From: Candidatus Aenigmatarchaeota archaeon | Lineage (GTDB): Archaea > Aenigmatarchaeota > Aenigmatarchaeia > QMZS01 | Assembly (NCBI GenBank): GCA_030600555.1 | Contig: JAUVLW010000006.1 | Span: 1 to 46,620 of the forward strand | Reading direction: 5' to 3' | DNA length: 46,620 nucleotides | Shown here: positions 8,741 through 19,469 of the stretch, piece after piece | Layout: every line of letters begins with the position of its first letter | Numbering within the stretch: position 1 is the stretch's first letter | The notes under the pieces: generated by a model | What the model was told of the DNA's origin: nothing | Seen by the model: only the letters and a program-made list of their open reading frames with translations | Database searches by the model: none | Position numbers and translations under genes: made by a program

Positions 8741-10461
8741 GTTTTACCTGTAATCACGCCTGCGATGAAACATAATATAACCGAAATTGTTAGGAATAAA
8801 ATTGCGGTATCATAATTGCATGAAACCGGGGTTAAGAATTCACTTGGTTTTATTTCTTCAGGTTCAAAATCCTGATTTAACAAATGGTTTAAATTTGAAA
8901 GTTTTTCTGCGTAGGTATAATATACCAAAGATGCTGAAGAATCATCTTCCTTTAGGGTTTCAGCATATTCAAAATAACTTTGTCCTATTACTGAATTTGT
9001 TTTGTTTATCGCTGCCAGAGCTCTTCTTCTGTGCAGTTCTATAAGATATTCATCTTCTTTGTATAATACTTCTGAAGCAAGTTCCGCATTTACATAACTT
9101 TTAATTCCGGTTATAATTGATGCATAATATTTTTCTGAGTTGTAATTATCTCTTGCTTTTTCAAGCATGGTGTAAGCATTGCTTAACAAACTATTTGATG
9201 TTGTGAGTGAAATGTAAGTCAATATAGAAGAAGTTTCAGACAGGATTTCATTGGCGGCTTTTTTAGGGTCTCTGCTGATTTCTATGTATTTTGGGAACTG
9301 GTCAGCGTAACTCATCCATGAGATTGCGGTATATAATCTTTGGTCTGCAAAAGAAGCGTAATACATACTTTGGGTATAGTCTTCATTATAATAATCTCTC
9401 CACGCAAGTTCAAGGTTATTATTGGTTTCTGATAATCTTTCTTCAGTTATTGCATAGAGTTCAATGTTGGGTGTGTTGATTTCAAAGATTTGGCTTTCAA
9501 TATTATTAAGGTAATTTTTCAGAAGATTTTTTTTATCTTCACTTTCAAGCAGTTCAGTTAGTTTAATTCCATATTTGTAAGAGATGGATTTTGAGAATGC
9601 CAACGAAGCCGCGGAATAATAATTTTCTTTGTTGTAATTCTCTTCCGCTTTGTCAAGAGATAATTCGCAGAGTTCAGAAACCTGTTTTTCAGAGTCATAA
9701 CCAATCTTTGAATTTTTAAGTTTTATTTCGCATTCACTTTTTAATTCTTTTGCATTCTCAAGAAGTTTGTCCGCAAGTTTTTTCATCACTTGCTGGTATT
9801 CTTTGCTTCTTTCAAATTTAAATTCCGGTGTTTTTATTTCGTAATTTGTAAAATATTTAAATGCTTCCTGCACAGAAGATACCTTTTTTACAGTGAGGTT
9901 CCAGTGGTCGCTTGCATATTTAACTGCATCCACTTGTCCTGAAGTATTTTCTTCAAATATAAAATGCCTTTTAGGTATTAAGAAGGTATCGCCCATCTCA
10001 GAAACAGCTTCGGCTTTTTCAATAATGCCTGAGACCGCTCCTATTGAACCATCAAGATTAATTGTTCCTGTTATCATTACGTTGTTGTTTATTTTTGCAT
10101 CCAATAACGAGGCAAGAGTTGCAATGGTCATTGCAGCCCCTCCGCTTGGTCCCCCAACAATCTGCGCCTCTGATCTTATAGTATAATAGAAATCATATTT
10201 TGAGCAGTCAAGGAATAAAATGTCGCAGGCGACTTTTTTTGCGATTATTGCGGAGGCCTGAGTATCTACTTTTGTGAGAGGCCAGGTATCTACATAAACA
10301 TGCCCATTGCCTTCTTTAATATCCACAGTTACGCTTGCAAGAGCTCCTTTATGTCCATACTCGGTGTCTTCAACAGCGGGAAGGTAAATTGTGGTTTCTT
10401 TTAACGCAAGAGTGGGTGTTATAAGCAGGAATAGAGTTAATAAAAATATTATTTTTCTCAT
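8731..10461 (-). CDS. Secreted/membrane-anchored Lon-like (S16) serine protease without AAA+ domain
   Basis: Signal peptide; VGGPSGGAAMTIATLASLLDAKINNNVMITGTINLDGSIGAVSGIIEKAEAV; helical region; C-terminal TM. Confidence 0.88.
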   Translation of the reverse strand: MRKIIFLLTLFLLITPTLALKETTIYLPAVEDTEYGHKGALASVTVDIKEGNGHVYVDTWPLTKVDTQASAIIAKKVACDILFLDCSKYDFYYTIRSEAQIVGGPSGGAAMTIATLASLLDAKINNNVMITGTINLDGSIGAVSGIIEKAEAVSEMGDTFLIPKRHFIFEENTSGQVDAVKYASDHWNLTVKKVSSVQEAFKYFTNYEIKTPEFKFERSKEYQQVMKKLADKLLENAKELKSECEIKLKNSKIGYDSEKQVSELCELSLDKAEENYNKENYYSAASLAFSKSISYKYGIKLTELLESEDKKNLLKNYLNNIESQIFEINTPNIELYAITEERLSETNNNLELAWRDYYNEDYTQSMYYASFADQRLYTAISWMSYADQFPKYIEISRDPKKAANEILSETSSILTYISLTTSNSLLSNAYTMLEKARDNYNSEKYYASIITGIKSYVNAELASEVLYKEDEYLIELHRRRALAAINKTNSVIGQSYFEYAETLKEDDSSASLVYYTYAEKLSNLNHLLNQDFEPEEIKPSEFLTPVSCNYDTAILFLTISVILCFIAGVITGKTWK

Positions 10462-10949
10462 AATTTATCTCTAAAACAATTAAAATATAATTTTTTGATT
10501 TCTTCCTTTTTTTCCGGGTTTATCTCAAGCACAACAATACCTTCCCCTGGCTGACCATATAAGACAACACCTTTTTCATATTCAAGAACAACAGGGAGAA
10601 CCAGCAGGTCTTCCTCGCCTTTAATTTCAAGGAGGCTGTTGTTGTATTTTAGGGATTCTTTAATTTCTTTAACAGAATTTTCTGAAATTCCCCCCGCTTC
10701 GTTGTCTGATTTGAAAGTGTTTTCAAATAAATCCTGATAATTATAATTGATTTCTTTCCTTTTTATTTTGTAGTCGATAATGGAAAGTTTTGGCTTAAAG
10801 CCCAGTTCAAGCGCTGTTTGAGTCACTTTATCCCCTATTGTTAGGATTTCTTTGTTTTTTATTGCTTCCAGCAGATTGTCTGGGTTAATCAGATTCCCAA
10901 GAGGTTTCTTCAGAATTTCCCTGCATTCTTTTTTTAGGATAAGGTCCAT
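10458..10949 (-). CDS. GTP-dependent dephospho-CoA kinase (DUF359)
   Basis: KPLGNLINPDNLLEAIKNKEILTIGDKVTQTALELGFKPKLSIIDYKIKR. Confidence 0.88.
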   Translation of the reverse strand: MDLILKKECREILKKPLGNLINPDNLLEAIKNKEILTIGDKVTQTALELGFKPKLSIIDYKIKRKEINYNYQDLFENTFKSDNEAGGISENSVKEIKESLKYNNSLLEIKGEEDLLVLPVVLEYEKGVVLYGQPGEGIVVLEINPEKKEEIKKLYFNCFRDKL

Positions 10950-11012
10950 TATAATAGTTGTTTTTGCATGTTAAGAACTGTTGAAATTATTATTCTGAAG
11001 GATAAACATTTT

Positions 11013-14000
11013 TTATTTATTAAATCCAAACCCCAAACTCAAATCTTTGTACTCAATTTCCCCCTTTTTATTTTCAATCCCATAACTAATTTTCTTCGCC
11101 CGAACTTCTTTTTTCAACCTATCCTCAAATTTCCTGATAAATTCTTTATCTTCCAAAAATAAATTAATCTTGTCAAGAACATTTAGTTCTTCTTCCCCTC
11201 TCGCTCTCTGAATCCCTCTCACAAGTTCCCTGAAAAATCTTTCTTCTTTTAATTCTTCATCCTCTGTTAAATCAAGAACAACATAACCTTTTGAAAATGA
11301 AGTCCCTTCCAGGCTTTTCTGTTTTATTATCAAATCATTTTTTTCAATTTCAAATTCTCCAAATTTCATTTTATCTTTTAGTTCTTCGGGTTTTATTTTC
11401 TCAATCAGTTTAACAACTTCATTTGTTTTCCCCCCGAACTTTTTCCCTATCTTCGCAAAGTTTGGTTTTATTTCCACGTTATCCGCTTCTCCAAATTCAA
11501 CATCAAATACATTTGAAAGTGTTTTAATAATTTCTTTTACTTCCTCAACATTTATTTTAGATGAACAAAACACAGTTGTTTTTTTCACTGGCAATCTTAA
11601 TCTTATCCCCTGTTTTTGCCTTTCGCTGTTAATTGCTTCGGAGATTTCTTTTGCGAATTCAAATTGATTTTCAAGACTTTCATTTATTTTTTCTGTTTCC
11701 GGTTCAGGCCATTTGCTTAGATGCACGGACTGATTAAAGAGCGAAGTATATAAGTCTTCTGATAGGAAGGGGGTTATTGGGGCGAGCAGTTTCAAAACTT
11801 TTTCTAAAGTGTAGGTCATCACTTTCCCAACTTCTCCCATATCTCTTCTACCCCTCACTAGTTTAATGTAAATTCTTGAAAAATCATTTACAATAAATTC
11901 AACAATTCTTCTTGTGGCGTAATGAAATCTGAATTCTTCAAAATCTTTTGTGGATTTTGATACAAGAGAATTGACTTTTGAAATGAGCCATTTATCAGGA
12001 AGTTTTTCAGGAACAACTTCTCCGATATTTTCAGTTGAATAGGATTGCACGAAGGTTACAAGATTATACAATGTGTTCAGTTTGTTGTGCAATATTTTTG
12101 CTTCTTCCAGAGAGAATCTTTGGGTCTCCCAGGGAACATTTGTCTGGCAGATATACAATCTTAATAAATCCGCGCCAATTTCTTTATATCCATCTTCAGC
12201 CCACACAACATTTCCAATACTTTTGCTCATTTTTTCACCTTTTTCATCAAGGGTCCATCCATTACAGCAGACGGTTTTATAAGGTACTTTGTCAAATACA
12301 GACATTCCGCATAACATCAGTGAATAAAACCAACCTTTTACCTGGTCCTGACTCTCATCAATTAAATCTACTGGTTCAAGTTCTTCAAATAATTCTTTGT
12401 TTTTGAAAGGATAGCCCAGGGATGCAAAAGGCGCAATTCCTGAGTCAAACCATACATCAAGAATGTCTTTTTCTCTTTCCATTTCCCCGCCGCATTCGCA
12501 TTTTAAGTGAATGTTGTCTACTACAGAAACGGATATATCAAAGTCAGCAGGAACTTTTTCTATTGAGTGTTCCAACATCTCTTCTCTTGAACCAATTACT
12601 TTTGATGAACCGCATTCTTTGCAGATCCATACAGGCAATGGAATACCCCAGAATCTTTGTCTTGTAATTGGCCAGTCTGGAGAATTTTGGATTAAATTAT
12701 AAAATTGTTCTTCAACAAATTCAGGAAGCCATCTTACGGATTTGGTTGCTTTAAGAATCTTTTCTCTTAAGGTATCAATTTTCATAAACCATTGTTTGCT
12801 CTTCCTGAAGATTAAAGGAGTGCTGCATCTCCAGCATACGGGGGAGGAGTGGACTAGGGTTGTGTTGTAAAATAAATTTTCTTTTGATTTAAGGTATTCA
12901 AGAATTTCTTTGTTTGCTTCTTCAATATTTTTATCTTTGAAGATTCCTGTTTCTTCTTCAAGTTTCCCGCAACTGTTTACTGGTGAAGGGCTTGGCAGGT
13001 TATAATGTTCTCCTATTCTATTGTCTTCAGCCCCATGACCTGGAGCAATATGAATTATTCCGGTGCCTGTGGAAATATCAACAAGGTGCCCAAATTCATC
13101 CTGCCCTTCAACTTCTTTTTTCGCCCTGATTTTTCCCGCAACTCTTTTTTTCATTATTGGAATTGAAAGCACTATTGTGTGTGAATCTTCAATTTCTTTT
13201 TGGAGTGGACCTTCAAGCAGAGATTCATATCTTGTTCCTTCCAGTTCTTTGCCTTCAACTTCAGAAAGTATTTTAAATTCTTTGCCGAGTTCTTTAAAAA
13301 GTTCAAGTCTTTTTTTTGCGAGGATTAATGTTTCCCCGTTTATTTCTACTTTGACATATTTTTCTTCAGGGTGAACGCAGAGAGCGACATTTGCTGGGAG
13401 AGTCCATGGGGTTGTGGTCCACACAAGGAAATATTCTTCGCGGTTTTTTATTTTGAATTTTATGTAAATTGAATGGCTGGTTAGGTTTTTGTATTTGTCG
13501 CTGATTTCATAACCGCTTAAAACCGTTTCGCAGTGAGGGCACCAATAGTTTGGTTTTTCGCCCGGAACAAGAAGTCCTTTGTCATGAATTTTTTTTATTG
13601 CCCACCATCCGCTTTCCCTGTAAGAGTTATCAATTGTGAGGTAAGGTGTTAAATATCCTCTCCAGGCTCCAAGTTTTTTATAAAGTTTCATCCATTCTTT
13701 TTCATTTCCGACCGCAAAATTTCTGCACTCGGATATAAATTTATCAATTCCAATTTTTTCAATATCCTTTTTTTCCTTAATGTTGAATTTTTTTTCAACT
13801 TTATTTTCTATTGGCAATCCCCCGCAGTCAAAACCAGGCTGGAACCACACATTAAATCCCTGCATAAATTTAATTTTCCCCCACACATCTTTGTATGTTG
13901 TTGTCTTGACATGTCCGACATGCGCAGAAGCGTTTACATAAGGAGGTCCGTCAAGCAGATAGAATTTCTTACCTTCTTTCTGGTTTACTATTTTTTCAGG

Positions 14001-14063
14001 GGTTTTATCTTCTTCCCATTTTTTCAGAATTCTTTCCTCAACTTCTTTTGGGTTGTATTGCAT
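11013..14063 (-). CDS. ileS: Isoleucyl-tRNA synthetase
   Basis: YLLDGPPYVNASAHVGHVKTTTYKDVWGKIKFMQGFNV; KMSKSIGNVV. Confidence 0.95.
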   Translation of the reverse strand: MQYNPKEVEERILKKWEEDKTPEKIVNQKEGKKFYLLDGPPYVNASAHVGHVKTTTYKDVWGKIKFMQGFNVWFQPGFDCGGLPIENKVEKKFNIKEKKDIEKIGIDKFISECRNFAVGNEKEWMKLYKKLGAWRGYLTPYLTIDNSYRESGWWAIKKIHDKGLLVPGEKPNYWCPHCETVLSGYEISDKYKNLTSHSIYIKFKIKNREEYFLVWTTTPWTLPANVALCVHPEEKYVKVEINGETLILAKKRLELFKELGKEFKILSEVEGKELEGTRYESLLEGPLQKEIEDSHTIVLSIPIMKKRVAGKIRAKKEVEGQDEFGHLVDISTGTGIIHIAPGHGAEDNRIGEHYNLPSPSPVNSCGKLEEETGIFKDKNIEEANKEILEYLKSKENLFYNTTLVHSSPVCWRCSTPLIFRKSKQWFMKIDTLREKILKATKSVRWLPEFVEEQFYNLIQNSPDWPITRQRFWGIPLPVWICKECGSSKVIGSREEMLEHSIEKVPADFDISVSVVDNIHLKCECGGEMEREKDILDVWFDSGIAPFASLGYPFKNKELFEELEPVDLIDESQDQVKGWFYSLMLCGMSVFDKVPYKTVCCNGWTLDEKGEKMSKSIGNVVWAEDGYKEIGADLLRLYICQTNVPWETQRFSLEEAKILHNKLNTLYNLVTFVQSYSTENIGEVVPEKLPDKWLISKVNSLVSKSTKDFEEFRFHYATRRIVEFIVNDFSRIYIKLVRGRRDMGEVGKVMTYTLEKVLKLLAPITPFLSEDLYTSLFNQSVHLSKWPEPETEKINESLENQFEFAKEISEAINSERQKQGIRLRLPVKKTTVFCSSKINVEEVKEIIKTLSNVFDVEFGEADNVEIKPNFAKIGKKFGGKTNEVVKLIEKIKPEELKDKMKFGEFEIEKNDLIIKQKSLEGTSFSKGYVVLDLTEDEELKEERFFRELVRGIQRARGEEELNVLDKINLFLEDKEFIRKFEDRLKKEVRAKKISYGIENKKGEIEYKDLSLGFGFNK

Positions 14064-14114
14064 AAAATTAACTATAAAAATTTAAGTTTTATGGAAAATT
14101 AAAAATAAACGTGA

Positions 14115-14456
14115 TTACAAAGGATTTATTGTTTCGCTTTTGTATTTTATTTCATATCCTTCATTAAGTATTTTTAAGGCTCTTTCTGCTTCTGCCTGCC
14201 AATGTTTATATTCACTGATGTTATTTATTACTTGTATAGCTCTTTTAGGAGTAGTATCAATTTCAAGGTAATTTTTAACTGTTAGGATTGAATTACTGAC
14301 CAACCCAGTATAATTTTTTATATTTTTTCCTATACCTATTTTTGCAGCCTCTGTGATATCTTCTTCAGAGTCTCCATTATCTCTTGCATAACTTACAAAT
14401 GGATGAATAAGTCCATCTTCTATTGCCAATAGTATATTATATTTTTCATCACTCAT
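14115..14456 (-). CDS. Hypothetical protein
   Basis: 113-aa ORF between annotated genes; no family recognised. Confidence 0.55.
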   Translation of the reverse strand: MSDEKYNILLAIEDGLIHPFVSYARDNGDSEEDITEAAKIGIGKNIKNYTGLVSNSILTVKNYLEIDTTPKRAIQVINNISEYKHWQAEAERALKILNEGYEIKYKSETINPL

Positions 14457-14569
14457 ATATAATACCCATAAATTATAAATAGTTCTTCTTTGTAATATTC
14501 AACAATTGTTTTGTTGATTAATTGGTTATATTCTGAAGCTTTCTGCGACAATAATTATTTGAAATAAAT

Positions 14570-16645
14570 TTATTCTCCCGACCAGCCTGCAAGTCTTGCC
14601 ATCATCCACCAGAAAGCCCTCGCTTTCATATTGCAGTTCAAAGGTTTTGAGTGAGCGCAGGAACAAGTAGAGCACATGTCTGAAGAAGGATTAGCTGCAC
14701 ACCATTCATCTGCCCAATTACCCCCATTATAACTACAAGCATCATTTGCATTTTTATCTAAAAAATAACTGCCGTCAGGATTATAACTTTCAATATCCGC
14801 AAAATCAAAAAGAATTTTATTATTTGTTTTGCAGAAGTCGCGAATCTGATTATTTCTTTGATTTAAATTTCCATTTTCTCCGGTTCCCGTAAGGTGACCT
14901 GTCATGTAGATAAAGGTTATATCTGGATAGTCTAGTTCAAGTTGATTCATTAAATCAAGGTAAATTTGCATATTGCTTTCACTTGTGTCTGCTTGACCGC
15001 ACCAAGACCACATCACAAGATTTCGGTTATTGTTTGAGTTTTCGAGCATATCTTTTGTTCTTGATTCCCAGGTTGTCCTGTCTGGATTTCCCAAGTCTCC
15101 TGAAGGCGTTCGGTCATGAAGAGATAAAATATTAATCCCTCCATCAGTGTTAAATGAATATAAACTGGATTTTTCTTTAAGAATATTCATCCCGCTTATT
15201 ATCTGGCTTCCATGCGAGGTGTGACCATAGGATATTCTAAATGTTTCTTTGGCTTTTTCAATCCATGAATTTGGAATGCTGTCAAATTTGTTGATTGTTG
15301 TGTGGTCAGCTATTATTGTTGAAGTGGTGAATCGACAGTACCCATTACAACAAGGATAACCCAAACAATCATAAGTTCCGGAAATTTCAGTGCCAATGCA
15401 GGTTTGACCTGAATCGCAACAAACCCCATTTAAATCACCGCAAGTAGCAGAACAATCAGGACAGGTTATTTCATGTTGCAGATATCTTATAACATAAGCA
15501 TTGCAGTTATTTGCATATTTCATTATATAGGCTTCATAACATTTGCCCACCACAGGCTGATTTTGGGTCATGGTATTGTCAAGCCATAACCATAATTGCT
15601 TTCCGCAATTGTTTTTGTCTCTGATTTCCACCAAATATTCTGTTGAAGCGGTAGAACCTCCCTCCGAACAACCATTATTTGCTGTGCAACCTTTTTGTAT
15701 GATTTTCAGTTTATGATTTCCATCCATCCAAACAAGGTCTTCATGAGTATGACATTTATCGCATTCAGGACAGGTCACTTCATTTTGAAGTCTGCTTGTT
15801 ATTGTATACCCGCAACCACCTGTACGTATCATTACCAAATAACATTTACTAATTTCCAAAGGACTAACGTTAGGACTGACCCAAATCCACAATTGTTTGC
15901 CGCAATTAATTCCTCTTCTAATTTCAATTTTATATTCTGTGCCACAACTGTCGGTGCATCCTTTTTCCAAAACTTTTATCTCATAATCATTATTTTGGGG
16001 TAACCAAGAAGGATCTTCATGGGGGACATGGCACTTTGAATCTTCTCCCCCAATAATTATATCCGCAGTTGCGGATTTTGGAGGTAATGGGCTGAAGCAG
16101 ACCGCAACAATCCCGACAGTTCCGTTTTCTTTTGGTTTGAAAGTGTTTGTATAAGGGTCTGTTTTAATATTGCTCAAATAAGGATAAGTATTATAATCAA
16201 CAGGATTGTTTATTTTATTAATCATCACATACAAGCCATCAGTACAATTAGTTACCGTACAAGTACAGGAATCGCCGATTTTGCAGGTTGCTGGGCACTG
16301 GAGGAATGACTTGGTGATTTCAATTTCCTTTTTTAGAATAATCGGCATTGGGGTGCTAAAACAAAAACCCATTATTTTTATTTTCCCTGTGCCTGTTGGT
16401 GTGAAGCTTACTTTTGCTGGGGGGATTCCTACAATTACAGGAAACTGCAATGGATTTCCTTCGCTATTCAAAACTATCCATAGACCACTGGTACAAACAC
16501 CTCCATCCAACTTTAATTCACAGGAACATTGTTGGTTTATAGAACATTTGGAACAGTCAAGACTGTCCGCGAATGTTGGTGTAATAAAAAATATAATTAA
16601 TAGAAAACTCAAAATTAATATTTTTTGATTAAATTTTTTGTTCAT
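14570..16645 (-). CDS. Secreted Cys-rich modular protein with C-terminal SGNH-hydrolase-like domain
   Basis: Signal peptide; paired N-terminal Cys modules; two ~95-aa HEDxxW..CGKQLW..CP repeats; C-terminal SYGHTSHGSQ...TGHLTG. Confidence 0.75.
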   Translation of the reverse strand: MNKKFNQKILILSFLLIIFFITPTFADSLDCSKCSINQQCSCELKLDGGVCTSGLWIVLNSEGNPLQFPVIVGIPPAKVSFTPTGTGKIKIMGFCFSTPMPIILKKEIEITKSFLQCPATCKIGDSCTCTVTNCTDGLYVMINKINNPVDYNTYPYLSNIKTDPYTNTFKPKENGTVGIVAVCFSPLPPKSATADIIIGGEDSKCHVPHEDPSWLPQNNDYEIKVLEKGCTDSCGTEYKIEIRRGINCGKQLWIWVSPNVSPLEISKCYLVMIRTGGCGYTITSRLQNEVTCPECDKCHTHEDLVWMDGNHKLKIIQKGCTANNGCSEGGSTASTEYLVEIRDKNNCGKQLWLWLDNTMTQNQPVVGKCYEAYIMKYANNCNAYVIRYLQHEITCPDCSATCGDLNGVCCDSGQTCIGTEISGTYDCLGYPCCNGYCRFTTSTIIADHTTINKFDSIPNSWIEKAKETFRISYGHTSHGSQIISGMNILKEKSSLYSFNTDGGINILSLHDRTPSGDLGNPDRTTWESRTKDMLENSNNNRNLVMWSWCGQADTSESNMQIYLDLMNQLELDYPDITFIYMTGHLTGTGENGNLNQRNNQIRDFCKTNNKILFDFADIESYNPDGSYFLDKNANDACSYNGGNWADEWCAANPSSDMCSTCSCAHSKPLNCNMKARAFWWMMARLAGWSGE

Positions 16646-16729
16646 AATTCAATATATTTTTGTATATATATTATTTTCTGAATATTTGGTTTTTATGACG
16701 GGAATTTTATATTAAATTGATGAATATAT

Positions 16730-19114
16730 TTAGATTAAACACTCAACCCCAAATTCCCCTTCTTTAAATTCTATTTTATCCGCCCTGTTTGCTCCTTTTA
16801 AATCATCAACAATTGTTTTTAATTTTTCGATTTCTTCGGAGTTTCCATTAATTTCAATTTTACTAACCTGTTTTCCGAGAGATAGTTTGTTCAAGATTTT
16901 CCATTTACGGACTTCTGAAATTACTTTTTTAAATAGCTCTCCGGTCTCAAGAGATTCTTCGTCTTCAATTGAGATTTCAGGAAAACCAGATATGTGGATA
17001 CTTTCATCTTTCTCAGTTTCTTTGAACAAAGATTCATAAATTTCTTCAGTGGTGTAAGGGATGAACGGTGCGAATAGTTTTATCACACCAAGCAATGTTT
17101 CATACAAAGCGTATTTTGCCCCGGATTTGCTTTTTTCATCTTCGCCATAGATTCTGTATTTTACCATCTCAAGATAAAAGTCGCAGAATTCATGTTTAAA
17201 AAATAATTCTGTAACCCTTCTTGCATCGCTCAGTTCATATTTGTCAAAATGTTTGTGGTAATTTTCAACAACTTTTTTGAATTTAGTTAATATCCATTTA
17301 TCCACAATTGTTAATTCAGGTTCCTCAATTTTTTCAATGTTGGAGCTTATGAATCTTGAAGCATTCCATAATTTGATGAGGATATCCATATTGTGTTTTA
17401 AATCTTCTTCCTTGAAAGGCAAATCCTCGCCGACTTTTGATGTTGTCGCCCATAATCTTACAGCATCTGCTGAATATTTTTCAGCAATTTCCAAAGGGTT
17501 AACAACATTGCCGAGAGACTTGCTCATTTTCTTCCCTTTTGAATCAAGGCCGTGACCTGAAATCATTGCGTCTTTCCATGGCAGTTTTCCAGTATGGAAA
17601 TAAGATTTAACGATTGTGTAAAATATCCAGGTTCTGATAATATCATGGGCATTTGGTCTCAGGCTCATAGGGAATGTTTTTTCAAAGAAATTTTCATCTT
17701 CTTTCCACTTTGTATTTATCAATGGGGATATGGATGAGGTAAACCAGGTATCAAATACATCTTTTTCCAGGATTATATTATTGGAGTTGCATTTAGGGCA
17801 TTTTTCTGGTTTATCTTTTTCCGGGTCCACGGGAAGTTGTTCATCTTCAGGCAAAATAATCTCGCCGCAATCTCCGCAGTACCACACAGGGAAATAGATT
17901 CCATAGTATCTTTGTCTTGAGATACACCAGTCCCATTTAAGGTTTGCGACCCAGTCTTCATAACGCTTCCTGTAAAAATCCGGGTGCCAGTTTAATTCTC
18001 TTCCAAGTTCAATAAATTTTTCTTTGTGGTTCAGGATATCCACAAACCATTGTTTTGTGACAATAAATTCAACTGGGGTTTTACATCTCCAGCACACCCC
18101 AACGTTTTGTTTAAGTTCTTCCTGTTTGTATAAAATATTTTTCTCTTTTAAATCCACAATTATTTTTTCCTTTGCTTTTTTTAGTTCCAGTCCAGCATAT
18201 TGTTTTCCAAGTTCATTTAATTTCCCGTCTTTTGTGATGCATATCTTAAGAGGAAGGTCATAAATTTTCCACCATTCAATATCTGTTTTATCTCCAAAAG
18301 TGCATATCATTACAGCCCCAGTCCCAAATTCAGGATCTACTTTTTCATCGCTTATAATTTTAACGCTCTGACCGAAAATTGGAATGATAGCTTTTTCCCC
18401 AACATAATCTTTGTATTTTTTGTCTTCAGGGTGGACAAGAATTCCAACGCATGCTGGCAGTAATTCTGGTCTTGTTGTGGCTATTTTTATTTCACCCCCA
18501 TTTTCCATTTCAAATTTAAGATAATTGAATTTTGCTGTTCTTCCCATATCTTCAATTTCTGCCTGCGCAAGAGCGGTTTGGTGGAAAGGACACCAGATTG
18601 TTGGTTCTTCTCTCCTATAAATTTTATCTTTTTTATATAGGTCTATAAATGACCTTTGAGCCTGTTTCTGACAGAAAAAATTAATTGTCCGGTAAAGAAG
18701 ATCATAATTCCATGAAAACCCAAGGGAATCAAATATATTTGAATATTCTTTTTCCAGTTCTGTTGCGGTTTCATAGCACATTTCCCTGAATTTGCTTCTT
18801 TCAATTGTGGCTTTTGATACCTTTTTTGTCTCTTCAACATATTTCTCAGTTGGAAGCCCGTTATCATCAAAGCATGCTGGGAAAAGCACTTCAATTCCTT
18901 TCATCCGTTTATACCTCGCCACATACTCGAAATGAGCATAACTCATAACATGCCCTATATGCATCTTTCCTGAAGGAGTAATAGGGGGGACATCAATAGA
19001 GAATATTTCTTTCCCTGAGTTTACATCAAATTTATAAATTTTATTGTTTTTCCACTTTAAATTCCATTTATTTTCAATTTCCTTGAAGTCAGGTTTTTTG
19101 GATAGTTCGCTCAT
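16730..19114 (-). CDS. valS: Valyl-tRNA synthetase
   Basis: IDVPPITPSGKMHIGHVMSYAHFEYVARYKRMKG; KKMSKSLGNVVNP; SRQRYYGI. Confidence 0.95.
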   Translation of the reverse strand: MSELSKKPDFKEIENKWNLKWKNNKIYKFDVNSGKEIFSIDVPPITPSGKMHIGHVMSYAHFEYVARYKRMKGIEVLFPACFDDNGLPTEKYVEETKKVSKATIERSKFREMCYETATELEKEYSNIFDSLGFSWNYDLLYRTINFFCQKQAQRSFIDLYKKDKIYRREEPTIWCPFHQTALAQAEIEDMGRTAKFNYLKFEMENGGEIKIATTRPELLPACVGILVHPEDKKYKDYVGEKAIIPIFGQSVKIISDEKVDPEFGTGAVMICTFGDKTDIEWWKIYDLPLKICITKDGKLNELGKQYAGLELKKAKEKIIVDLKEKNILYKQEELKQNVGVCWRCKTPVEFIVTKQWFVDILNHKEKFIELGRELNWHPDFYRKRYEDWVANLKWDWCISRQRYYGIYFPVWYCGDCGEIILPEDEQLPVDPEKDKPEKCPKCNSNNIILEKDVFDTWFTSSISPLINTKWKEDENFFEKTFPMSLRPNAHDIIRTWIFYTIVKSYFHTGKLPWKDAMISGHGLDSKGKKMSKSLGNVVNPLEIAEKYSADAVRLWATTSKVGEDLPFKEEDLKHNMDILIKLWNASRFISSNIEKIEEPELTIVDKWILTKFKKVVENYHKHFDKYELSDARRVTELFFKHEFCDFYLEMVKYRIYGEDEKSKSGAKYALYETLLGVIKLFAPFIPYTTEEIYESLFKETEKDESIHISGFPEISIEDEESLETGELFKKVISEVRKWKILNKLSLGKQVSKIEINGNSEEIEKLKTIVDDLKGANRADKIEFKEGEFGVECLI

Positions 19115-19186
19115 AATTTACGGGAAATATATTTTTATGTATGCCTGTGCGGTATATGGAGTTATTTAAAACTTTTTAATTATCTT

Positions 19187-19405
19187 ATGGAAGAAAACAG
19201 ACCAATAGACGCATTGAATCAGTCAAGAGGAAAAAGAGTGTTGTTAAAACTAAAAAATGGAATCGAAATTTCCGGGACTTTAAAAGCCCACGATCTGCAT
19301 TTAAACATGTGGCTTACCGAGATTGAATTGAAAAGAGACGCTGAGACAACAAAGTTCAAGAACATGCTTGTTAGAGGAGATACAGTATTATTTGTGGTGC
19401 CTTAG
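19187..19405 (+). CDS. Sm-like (Lsm) RNA-binding protein
   Basis: 72 aa with Sm1 (GKRVLLKLKNGIEISGTLKAHD) and Sm2 (NMLVRGDTVLFV). Confidence 0.93.
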   Translation: MEENRPIDALNQSRGKRVLLKLKNGIEISGTLKAHDLHLNMWLTEIELKRDAETTKFKNMLVRGDTVLFVVP

Positions 19406-19469
19406 TTTAATTTTTGAATGGGTATTGGAGTTAAAAATATTGAGTTGTAATTTTAGTTTTTGATTAATT

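Noticed and set aside
11035-14102. Many plus-strand ORFs antisense to ileS and other long antisense ORFs (e.g. 968..1198, 9893..10186, 29424..29714)
   Set aside because: Opposite the strongly supported genes, low-complexity Phe/Ser/Leu-rich composition; shadows of the sense codon usage.
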